Below are positions 1-6,010 of a DNA stretch of 7,160 nt, one piece after another (positions within the stretch are counted from its first letter, which is position 1; every line of letters starts with the position of its first letter). Origin of the DNA: an uncultured Methylococcaceae bacterium (GTDB lineage: Bacteria; Pseudomonadota; Gammaproteobacteria; Methylococcales; Methylococcaceae); the NCBI GenBank assembly GCA_903910005.1, contig CAIVXW010000091.1:1-7160 (forward strand), given 5' to 3'. The notes below the pieces were generated by a model, which saw nothing but the letters and a program-made list of their open reading frames with translations, ran no database searches and was not told the DNA's origin. Made by a program: the position numbers and the translations under genes.

Positions 1-261
1 ACGGTCATGGGGGTGATGATTACCTTCGCGGTGATTGCCGCCACCGGCGATGTGAACATCAATTCCATCGCACCCGGTATCGCCGCCGCACTGCTGGCCA
101 CCGTGGCCGGTCTGGCCGTCGCCATTCCCTCGCTGTTTGCCTACAACTATCTGCTGACCCGGATCAAGGACATCATCGCCGACATGCGCGTGTTCACCGA
201 TGAGTTCCTGGCCTTGCTCGCTGTCAGGGTCGCCATTCGTCAAAGGGAGTCTGAACCGTGA
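1..261 (+). CDS. exbB: ExbB/TolQ-family proton-channel subunit, C-terminal fragment (5' end outside window)
   Basis: The open frame runs in from the left edge and gives the last 86 residues. Visible is a membrane segment containing ITFAVIAATG, then a second one reading ALLATVAGLAVAIPSLFAYN, followed by a basic and acidic cytoplasmic tail. The LLATVAGLAVAIP stretch matches the last transmembrane helix of ExbB/TolQ; its Thr (codon 100-102) corresponds to the pore-lining Thr181 of E. coli ExbB. Family knowledge: ExbB pentamers surround ExbD in the inner membrane and conduct protons to energise TonB. The stop codon overlaps the GTG start of exbD by 4 nt (GTGA), so the two are translationally coupled. 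A TolQ or MotA-like identity is possible, but the adjacent TonB-like gene favours the ExbB role. Confidence 0.9.
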   Translation, partial: TVMGVMITFAVIAATGDVNINSIAPGIAAALLATVAGLAVAIPSLFAYNYLLTRIKDIIADMRVFTDEFLALLAVRVAIRQRESEP

Positions 262-662
262 AAGTCGAATCCGAAGAAAAGGTGTACGACGACATCAACA
301 TCACCCCCATGCTGGATGTCGCCTATGTGCTGCTGCTCATCTTCATCATCATGACCACCGCCACGGTACAGGGCATCACGGTCAATCTGCCCAAGGCCAG
401 CAGTACCCCGAGCCTGTCCAAACCCAAAACCAAGGCCATTTCCATCACCCCGGACGGCACGATTTATCTCGACACCTATCCGGTTTCGGTACAGGAACTG
501 GAAACCCGGCTGGCTCAGTACAAGGCCGCTACCCCGGATCTGCCGGTGGTACTCAAGGCCGATGCGTCGGTGCAGTATCAAAAAGTCATCGAGGTGCTGG
601 ATGTGGTCACGCGGCTGGAGATCACCCCGCTCGGTCTGGTGACACAGAAGCTGGTGAAGTAG
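258..662 (+). CDS. exbD: ExbD/TolR-family biopolymer transport protein
   Basis: Encodes 134 aa, normal for ExbD. The start is GTG inside the exbB stop (GTGA), with a good ribosome site AAGGGAG at 243-249, 8 nt upstream. A short acidic cytoplasmic N-terminus is followed by the family signature NITPMLDVAYVLLLIFIIM (residues 14-32). Asp20 sits at the start of the single membrane helix and matches the proton-carrying Asp25 of E. coli ExbD. The remainder (about 45-134) is the periplasmic domain, with the typical SITPDGTIYLD strand and LPVVLKAD motif. Family role: the ExbD dimer inside the ExbB pentamer transmits proton flow to TonB. It is co-translated with exbB and followed after 2 nt by the TonB-like gene. 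TolR is the main alternative; context argues for ExbD. Confidence 0.95.
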   Translation: MKVESEEKVYDDINITPMLDVAYVLLLIFIIMTTATVQGITVNLPKASSTPSLSKPKTKAISITPDGTIYLDTYPVSVQELETRLAQYKAATPDLPVVLKADASVQYQKVIEVLDVVTRLEITPLGLVTQKLVK

Positions 663-664
663 CC

Positions 665-1339
665 ATGAATACTAAACATCAATGGTACCGGCGCATGCCG
701 CTCATCGCCGGCATCGTCCTCAGTGTGCTGGTGGCAACGCTGACCTATTGGCTGAAGGATCATTTTCACAAGGGGCCGCAGATGAAACGGGTGGTGCAGC
801 AGATTTCAGTCATCCCGCCACCACCGCCGCCACCGCCCCCCGAAATCAAGCCCCCGGAACCCGAGGTGGAGCCGGAAAAAATCGAGGAACCGCAACCTGA
901 ACCCCAGGAAGAACCGGAACCCGCACCGGAACAGGCTGATGAGCCGCCCGGCGAACAACTGGGCGTGGACGGCGCAGGCAGTGCCGGTTCTGACGGCTTT
1001 GGTCTGGCGGCCCGTCAGGGTGGACGTGCCCTGCTGGGCGGTGCCGCCGGCAGTGCGGTGATCTGGTATGGCGGACAAATCAGGCAAAACCTGGACGAGG
1101 CCCTGTATCCCTTGCTGGAAGACACCCCGGCCCGGGAGAACCGCTACAGCGTGGAACTCGCGGTGTGGGTTGAAGCCGATGGCCGTTTGCAGCGGGTTGA
1201 GCTGGTGCGTGGCAGCGGCATAGAGGCCGTGGATCAGGCGATACACGGTGCCTTGCCCAAACTGCACCTGAGCCTGTCGCGCCCACCGCCGGAACACATG
1301 CCGCAACCGGTCAGGATACGGCTCAATTCGAGGATGTAA
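665..1339 (+). CDS. tonB: TonB-like energy transducer
   Basis: Encodes 224 aa. The start ATG lies 2 nt after the exbD stop, with a modest GAAG ribosome site at 656-659; earlier in-frame codons lie inside exbD and were discarded. Architecture: N-terminal membrane anchor (residues 11-30); a run of nine prolines (51-59) followed by Pro/Glu-rich spacer to about residue 97; a Gly-rich linker (about 100-128); and a C-terminal TonB domain (about 135-222) with VWVEADGRLQRVELVRGSG followed by an AVDQAIHGAL helix. This matches the TonB_C fold. Family role: the protein spans the periplasm and passes force from ExbBD to outer-membrane partners. Odd point: the membrane helix has Ser20 but Ala at 24, where E. 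coli TonB has its Ser16/His20 pair. The outer-membrane partner is not a classical TonB receptor here; candidates are the downstream porin and TpsB. Confidence 0.88.
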   Translation: MNTKHQWYRRMPLIAGIVLSVLVATLTYWLKDHFHKGPQMKRVVQQISVIPPPPPPPPPEIKPPEPEVEPEKIEEPQPEPQEEPEPAPEQADEPPGEQLGVDGAGSAGSDGFGLAARQGGRALLGGAAGSAVIWYGGQIRQNLDEALYPLLEDTPARENRYSVELAVWVEADGRLQRVELVRGSGIEAVDQAIHGALPKLHLSLSRPPPEHMPQPVRIRLNSRM

Positions 1340-1376
1340 CGCCGGAGTTCATGTCCAGCGGGCGAATGGATTGCTA

Positions 1377-1431
1377 CCTGGGAGCGCGACCCTCCTGGCC
1401 GCGTGGCGGGCGAGACGCCCGCGCTCCCAGG
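1377..1431. repeat. 55-bp palindromic dispersed-type repeat
   Basis: Perfect 12-bp terminal inverted repeats (CCTGGGAGCGCG at 1377-1388 and CGCGCTCCCAGG at 1420-1431) enclose a GC-rich core. The core contains a second hairpin, GGGCG-AGA-CGCCC, at 1408-1420. No T-tract follows, so it is not a simple intrinsic terminator. Read on the minus strand it encodes the peptide GARASRPPRGQEGRAPR, a pattern I recall from spurious ORFs over intergenic repeats in environmental bacteria (from memory, not searched). It occupies nearly half of the 121-nt gap between tonB and the porin gene and may act as an mRNA-stabilising or attenuating structure, or simply be a mobile repeat copy. Confidence 0.7.
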
Positions 1432-1460
1432 CCCATCACACTTAACTTCTGACTGCAATC

Positions 1461-3209
1461 ATGAACATCATCAAGACCAGTCTCGTCGCCTTGCTCGTGA
1501 CCACGCCTGCCACAACGGTGCTGGCTCAGGACGGGGATGCGGCACTCATCAATCGCAACACGACCCTCAAACTGATCGAGGCACTGGTCAGGAAAGGGGT
1601 CATCGACCGGGACAGTGCCGATACCATGATTCGTGAGGCGCGGGAACAGGCGGTGGCCGAAGCCAAAGCCGCTCAGGACAATCCGCCGACCAACGCCGCC
1701 GCCTCGACAGCGAGTGCGCCAGCACCAGCACCCGCGTCCGGCGATTCCATCCATGTCGGTTATGTCCCCCAATTCATGCAGCGGCAGATCAGGGAACAGG
1801 TACGTTCGGAACTCAGGGATGACGTGCTGAAGGACGTCAAACAGGCTGCCAAAGCCGAGCAATGGAATTTTGCCTCTGCCCTGCCGGGCTGGATTCACCG
1901 CATACAACCCTATTTCGATGCCCGCCTGCGGCTGTCGGATGAATTCATGGGCAGTGGCAATGCCGCCTTTTATGACTGGATGGCGGTCAATGAGATCGGC
2001 AGTCTGTCCGCCGCACTGGCGACCAACCGGGCTTACGTCAACACCGCGACCGACCGCTTCCGCATCAACGGACGCTTCCGGGCCGGGTTCGATGCCAGAA
2101 TCACCGACGGGCTGAAGGCCGGTTTTCGTTTGACCACCACCAATATCTACAGCCCGGTATCCACCAACCAGACCCTGGGCGACTACAACCGCACCTGGTT
2201 CGTCGCGCTGGATCGGGCCTTCATTCAGTACGATTATGTCGATGGCCGGGGCAATGACTGGCTGACCCTCTCGGGTGGGCGTATTGCCAATCCGTTCATG
2301 TCCACCGAAATGATCTACAGTGCCATGCTCAGTTTCGAGGGCATGGCGGCAACGGCCCGCTGGCGGTTTGGTTCGGCGGATTCATCGGCGTATACGGTGC
2401 CCTCCGCCACCGGACGTTACGGCATCAATCTGGGGCCAACCACCCCCAATACCGTCTTTGCCACCCTGGGTGCCCTGCCCTTGCAGGAAGTCAATCTGTC
2501 CGCTTCCGACAAATGGATACTGGCCGCCCAGACCGGTATCGACTGGCTGGTACGACCCGATTCGCGCTTGAAGCTGGCCACGGCCTATTACGATTTCCGG
2601 AATGTCAGGGCGGTACGCAACCGGCTGGACGATCATTCCTACGACTGGACGGCTCCGGTCTTCATGCAGCGCGGCAACACCCTGGTGCCCATTGATGATG
2701 CGGTCAACCAGACCGCCTGCAACAGCGGTGCCCTGGGCGCACGCAATGTCTGCCGGGTGGGGCTGGGTTCGGATTTCCGGGTACTCGACGTGACGGCGGC
2801 GTACGACTATGCCGGATTCGGTGCGACCCACATCCTGCTGACCGCCGATTACGCCCGCAACATCGGCTTCGATTCCCGCTACATTGCCCAGGTCTTCGGA
2901 CAAAACGTCAGCCCGCGTACCAATGCCTATATGGTACGCCTGGATGTGGGGCAGCCCGATATGGCCCGTTTGCATGACTGGAACCTGTTTTTCTCTTATC
3001 GCTACATTGAGCGGGATGCCGTACTGGATGCGTTCAATGATCCGATCTTCCATCAGGGCGGCACCAATGCCAAAGGCTGGACCGCCGCTGTTCAGTATGG
3101 CCTGGCCAGCAATACCTGGCTGGATTTGCGCTGGTTGTCGAGCAACGCCATAGAGGGGCCACCCCTGAGCGTCGATACCCTCAATCTTGATCTGAATACC
3201 CGCTTTTAG
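1461..3209 (+). CDS. Outer-membrane putative porin (Porin_5-like beta-barrel)
   Basis: Encodes 582 aa. The signal peptide ends at VLA (residue 22, before Gln23). The mature protein starts with a predicted alpha-helical part (about 28-70; LKLIEALVRKGVIDRDSAD), an Ala/Pro spacer (about 75-93), and a second helical stretch (HVGYVPQFMQRQIREQVRSE, about 97-135). From about residue 140 it consists of alternating aromatic/hydrophobic strands to the C-terminal Phe (LDLNTRF), the usual signature for assembly by the BAM complex. Cys420 and Cys431 are close together in a probable surface loop and could form a disulfide. The layout resembles the proteobacterial 'putative porin' family (Porin_5, PF16930, from memory). 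The substrate is unknown. No convincing Shine-Dalgarno is visible before the ATG. The next gene starts 9 nt after its stop. Its N-terminal helices might contact TonB or peptidoglycan, but that is inference. Confidence 0.82.
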   Translation: MNIIKTSLVALLVTTPATTVLAQDGDAALINRNTTLKLIEALVRKGVIDRDSADTMIREAREQAVAEAKAAQDNPPTNAAASTASAPAPAPASGDSIHVGYVPQFMQRQIREQVRSELRDDVLKDVKQAAKAEQWNFASALPGWIHRIQPYFDARLRLSDEFMGSGNAAFYDWMAVNEIGSLSAALATNRAYVNTATDRFRINGRFRAGFDARITDGLKAGFRLTTTNIYSPVSTNQTLGDYNRTWFVALDRAFIQYDYVDGRGNDWLTLSGGRIANPFMSTEMIYSAMLSFEGMAATARWRFGSADSSAYTVPSATGRYGINLGPTTPNTVFATLGALPLQEVNLSASDKWILAAQTGIDWLVRPDSRLKLATAYYDFRNVRAVRNRLDDHSYDWTAPVFMQRGNTLVPIDDAVNQTACNSGALGARNVCRVGLGSDFRVLDVTAAYDYAGFGATHILLTADYARNIGFDSRYIAQVFGQNVSPRTNAYMVRLDVGQPDMARLHDWNLFFSYRYIERDAVLDAFNDPIFHQGGTNAKGWTAAVQYGLASNTWLDLRWLSSNAIEGPPLSVDTLNLDLNTRF

Positions 3210-3212
3210 GTG
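3208..3212 (+). promoter_or_regulatory. Ribosome binding site deciding the coiled-coil gene start
   Basis: AGGTG (continuing AGGTGA) overlaps the porin stop codon and lies 6 nt before ATG 3219. This spacing makes ATG 3219 the better start than the in-frame GTG at 3210, which is inside the ribosome site itself. Confidence 0.65.
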
Positions 3213-3218
3213 ACCATC

Positions 3219-3935
3219 ATGCAGCATACCAAGCGGAGCCTGCACCGGATTTTGTTACCAGGCCTGATCCTGACTTTCAGTGCGACGGTCGCTCTGGGCG
3301 AATCCAGGGGGCAGGATGCGTCCCTTAAAGAGGTGCTACGCAAGGCACAGGGTGTCATGCGTCAACTCAATGAAGACAAGACCCGGCTTGAAGCCGAAAA
3401 GACGGCGTTGGTCAGCGAAAAGACCGCCCTGGAAAGCCGGGTGAAGCAACTGGAAGACAACATCCACAAACTGGAAAACCTGCCGGCGGCACTGGAACGC
3501 TGCCAGGCGGGTGTCGAGAGTTTGCAGGGGGTGAGAACCGGGCTTGAAGCCCAAATCGGTGAGGCCCGCGACAATGCAGCCAAACTCAGGCGACAACAGC
3601 AGGTTCTGAGCGAACAATCCCGGTCGCTTCAGGCTGACAATCAGTGGCTGGTCGAGGCCGTGCGCGAACGGGAACAGTGGATCGACCGCTGTGGCGACAA
3701 CAATCAGCACCTGCTGCAAACCCAGCGCGAGTTGCTCGAAAAGTATCAGGAAAAAACCTGGTGGAAACGCATGGCCGAACTGGAACCGCTGACCGGCATC
3801 GGCGCGGTTCAAACCGAAAATGCCGCCGAATCCTACCGTTATCAGTTGCATCACTTGCAGGTGACACCGTACACACCGGCCACGAACAACCCGCGTCCGA
3901 CGGAATCTTCGACCGGTCACGGAGGTGAACCGTGA
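3219..3935 (+). CDS. Secreted coiled-coil periplasmic protein of unknown function
   Basis: Encodes 238 aa from ATG 3219. A basic, hydrophobic N-terminus (residues 1-27, ending VALG) looks like a Sec signal peptide. Residues about 35-185 are rich in Glu, Gln, Lys and Leu with heptad character (TRLEAEKTALVSEKTALES and onward), predicting a long coiled coil. Cys95 and Cys158 are the only cysteines. The C-terminal part (about 158-205; CGDNNQHLL, LLEKYQEK, LEPLTGIGAVQTENAAESYR) is less repetitive and looks like a conserved module; I recall similar C..KN..L/EPFTG..VELEN patterns in hypothetical proteins near two-partner-secretion loci, not checked here. The gene is coupled to tpsB by a 4-nt overlap, suggesting it works with the transporter, perhaps as a periplasmic spacer or chaperone. 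That role is inference. Confidence 0.8.
   Translation: MQHTKRSLHRILLPGLILTFSATVALGESRGQDASLKEVLRKAQGVMRQLNEDKTRLEAEKTALVSEKTALESRVKQLEDNIHKLENLPAALERCQAGVESLQGVRTGLEAQIGEARDNAAKLRRQQQVLSEQSRSLQADNQWLVEAVREREQWIDRCGDNNQHLLQTQRELLEKYQEKTWWKRMAELEPLTGIGAVQTENAAESYRYQLHHLQVTPYTPATNNPRPTESSTGHGGEP
3921..3928 (+). promoter_or_regulatory. Strong ribosome binding site for tpsB
   Basis: GGAGGTGA inside the end of the coiled-coil gene is a near-perfect anti-Shine-Dalgarno match, placed just before GTG 3932. It supports the GTG over the in-frame ATG at 3956, which would remove most of the positively charged start of the signal peptide. Confidence 0.75.
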
Positions 3936-5506
3936 CCCCTAAGCGACGCATTTTCATGTCGGGTCTGGTGCTGATGCTGCCTGTTCTGACGGTACAGGCC
4001 AATCCAGCCGAACCGGCCCCCACGGATCGTCCGGTGTTCGACATTCTCGATTACCGGATTGATGGCAATACGGTACTGGACGTGGAGACGGTGGAGCAGG
4101 CGGTGTATCCCCATCTAGGCCCCGGCAAAGGCATCGAGGATGTGGAACAGGCACGGGTGGCTCTCGAAACCGCATACCGTGACCACGGTTATCCGACCGT
4201 GGTCATCGACATCCCCGAGCAGGACGTAAACAACGGTCAGGTCAGGCTCAAGGTCGTGGAAGGCCGGGTGGCTTTCGTGCAGGTGACAGGCTCCCGTTAT
4301 TACGCCCTGGGCAAAATCAGGGCGGGATTACCGGCTTTGGCAGAAAACCAGGTGCCCTACATGCCGGCCGTACAGGCACAGGTCGCCAAACTGGCGGAAC
4401 AGTCTGCCGACCGCACGGTGACACCGGTGTTCAGGGCCGGGCAGACACCGGGGCAGATGGAGGTGGAACTCAAGATCAAGGATCAGTTGCCTTTGCATGG
4501 CAGCGTGGAAATGAACAGCCGCAATACCGATTACACCCGTTATACCCGGCTGATCGGCTCGATTCGCTACGACAATCTATGGCAGAAATTCCACAGCGCA
4601 TCGCTGCAATATCAGACCGCACCGGAGAACCGGGACGAGGTTGACGTGTGGTCAGGCACCTATGTGTTGCCTACCGGCTGGGCCGATACCCGGCTGGCCC
4701 TGTACGGTGTCGGCATCCGCTCCAATACCCAGCTCGGTGCCAATGTCGGCGGCACGTCCGTGGTCGGTACCGGTTCGATTTACGGATTGCGTCTGGTCAA
4801 GCCCCTGCCCGCCAAAACCGGCTGGCTACATAACCTGACCGCCGGTTTCGATTACAAGCAGTTCGATCAGGCGGTGACTCTGGCAGGACAGGACACCGGC
4901 AGCACGCCCATCCGCTACGCTCTGTTCCTGCTGGGCTATGACGCCAGTCTGCGGCTGGGTGATTCGCTCACCAGCCTCAATGCCGCCGGGCATTTCTCCA
5001 TCCGGGGACTGGGCAACGACCCCACCGAATTTGAGCGCAGGCGTTATCAGGCTCAGTCGGATTTCTTCTACTTCACCGCCGATATGAAACACCAGCAGCC
5101 CCTGCCCGCCGATTTTCTGCTCTCGACCCGGCTGGCGGGACAGATCAGCGGTCAGCCCCTCATCAGTAACGAACAGTTCAGTGCGGGCGGCGTGCAAAGC
5201 GTGCGCGGCTATCACCAAACCCAGCAACTGGGGGATAACGGCCTGAATGCTTCGGTGGAACTCTACGGCCCGCGTTTATGGGCCGGGCGTCTGCTCGGAT
5301 TTTATGACTGGGCCACCCTCTGGATCGAAAACCCGCTCGCCGCCAACCCCGCCCGCTACACGCTGGCCTCAGCCGGTCTGGGACTCAGGATGCAGATACT
5401 CCGGCATTTTCAGGGCGAACTCGACTGGGGCTATCCGTTCTACCGGCAAGGCACGGTCGATACCGGACAGCAACGGCTGGATTTCAGGGTGAGTTATGAG
5501 TTTTGA
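3932..5506 (+). CDS. TpsB/ShlB/FhaC-family outer-membrane transporter (two-partner secretion)
   Basis: Encodes 524 aa from a GTG that overlaps the previous stop. The signal peptide ends at VQA (residue 23). It is followed by a POTRA_2-type domain (about 35-113; FDILDYRIDGNTVLD, AYRDHGYPTVVIDIPEQDV, GQVRLKVVEGRV), a second POTRA (about 114-183), and a 16-strand-type ShlB barrel (about 188-524) ending in FRVSYEF with terminal Phe. The barrel contains the diagnostic VRGY motif (residues 424-427; Arg425) of the Omp85/TpsB superfamily, the loop-6 motif that packs inside the barrel. Family role: recognises the TPS domain of a TpsA exoprotein in the periplasm and exports it across the outer membrane. 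No TpsA is visible in the window. The mature N-terminus is short (about 11 residues before POTRA), leaving little room for the N-terminal plug helix seen in FhaC. Confidence 0.9.
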   Translation: MTPKRRIFMSGLVLMLPVLTVQANPAEPAPTDRPVFDILDYRIDGNTVLDVETVEQAVYPHLGPGKGIEDVEQARVALETAYRDHGYPTVVIDIPEQDVNNGQVRLKVVEGRVAFVQVTGSRYYALGKIRAGLPALAENQVPYMPAVQAQVAKLAEQSADRTVTPVFRAGQTPGQMEVELKIKDQLPLHGSVEMNSRNTDYTRYTRLIGSIRYDNLWQKFHSASLQYQTAPENRDEVDVWSGTYVLPTGWADTRLALYGVGIRSNTQLGANVGGTSVVGTGSIYGLRLVKPLPAKTGWLHNLTAGFDYKQFDQAVTLAGQDTGSTPIRYALFLLGYDASLRLGDSLTSLNAAGHFSIRGLGNDPTEFERRRYQAQSDFFYFTADMKHQQPLPADFLLSTRLAGQISGQPLISNEQFSAGGVQSVRGYHQTQQLGDNGLNASVELYGPRLWAGRLLGFYDWATLWIENPLAANPARYTLASAGLGLRMQILRHFQGELDWGYPFYRQGTVDTGQQRLDFRVSYEF

Positions 5507-5886
5507 GGGGGGTGTTGTTTCGCGCAACACGACGAGCAGATGACTTGGCCCTTCCGACCGCAGGCTCAGGTTCGGGCAGTTTGATACCGCATAGGCCAGA
5601 GAGCCCGTCAGGGTGAACGGAAACAGCAATCGAAAAATTTTCGACAGCGTGCGCGAGAATTTGCGGGCGAATCGAACCGGGCGGGAAATTCGGGGCGATA
5701 TTTGAGCGTCTTGAGGTAAGTTTCGGAATACGGCTTGTCGCTGGAAGCATGAGACCACGAACGGGTTTTGGTGCAACCCCCCTCACCATTCACCCCTTCC
5801 GGAATGGGAGCAGGCTTCGACTACACCCTCTCTACTGTTTTTTCCGGAGTGGCCCATAATTGGCCCATGGGGTTCAACCCGGCAAT
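5507..5886. other. Intergenic region without a supported gene
   Basis: About 380 nt between the convergent tpsB and tRNA-Gln units. Open frames here lack ribosome sites and protein-like composition. Small structures seen: a hairpin GTGTTG/CAACAC at 5512-5530 just after the tpsB stop (no T-tract); a near-palindrome TCGAAAA-A-TTTTCGA at 5630-5644; a tandem direct repeat TGGCCCAT-AAT-TGGCCCAT at 5850-5868; and TTCCGGA twice (5797-5803 and 5842-5848). It could be decayed mobile-element or gene sequence, but no recognisable fragment was found. Confidence 0.6.
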
Positions 5887-5926
5887 AAAAAAAGGCCTCA
5901 CGATTACTCGCGAAGCCTCTATTTTT
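5887..5926 (-). terminator. Rho-independent terminator after tRNA-Gln, possibly bidirectional
   Basis: On the minus strand an 11-bp stem (5908-5918 pairing with 5893-5903, including two G-U pairs) with a 4-nt loop is followed directly by seven T residues (5887-5893). This is a textbook terminator 9 nt past the tRNA CCA end. On the plus strand the same stem is followed by TTTTT at 5922-5926, so it may also stop transcripts arriving from the tpsB operon. Confidence 0.88.
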
Positions 5927-5927
5927 C

Positions 5928-6001
5928 TGGCTGGGGGACTAGGATTCGAACCTAGGTTGACGGAGTCAGAGTCCGTAGTCCTGCCGCTAGACGATCCCCC
6001 A
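5928..6001 (-). tRNA. tRNA-Gln (anticodon CUG)
   Basis: A 74-nt cloverleaf with encoded CCA. The acceptor stem is TGGGGGA (5995-6001) with TCCCCCA (5932-5938), followed by G73 and CCA (5928-5931). The anticodon stem ACGGA/TCCGT encloses the 7-nt loop CTCTGAC; the anticodon CTG is at 5967-5969 and reads CAG codons. The T-arm is CTAGG-TTCGAAT-CCTAG. The weak U1-A72 pair and discriminator G73 are known identity elements for glutaminyl-tRNA synthetase, which supports Gln. The 5' end is only 9 nt after the rpsI stop codon, and a terminator follows, so the tRNA probably shares the rplM-rpsI transcript. Confidence 0.97.
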
Positions 6002-6010
6002 AATAAATCA

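Noticed and set aside
200..664. In-frame extension upstream of the TonB-like gene
   Set aside because: It overlaps exbD completely and its translation is His/Gly-rich shadow sequence. The membrane anchor begins just after ATG 665, which follows the exbD stop by 2 nt.
806..1306. Minus-strand open frame antisense to tonB
   Set aside because: The Phe/Arg-rich translation is the reverse reading of the Pro/Glu spacer, not a protein family.
1377..1431. Intrinsic terminator between tonB and porin
   Set aside because: The palindrome is strong but no T-run follows on either strand, so termination is not supported; it is reported as a repeat.
2382..3245. Long minus-strand open frame (287 codons)
   Set aside because: It lies antisense to the porin gene; composition is the Gly/Ile-rich pattern typical of a shadow frame, with no signal, domain or ribosome site.
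5512..5530. Terminator directly after tpsB
   Set aside because: The 6-bp hairpin has no following T-tract; the better candidate is the shared hairpin at 5887-5926.
5369..5793. Overlapping minus-strand open frames in the tpsB 3' end and intergenic gap
   Set aside because: They have no ribosome site or recognisable motif and overlap one another in different frames.
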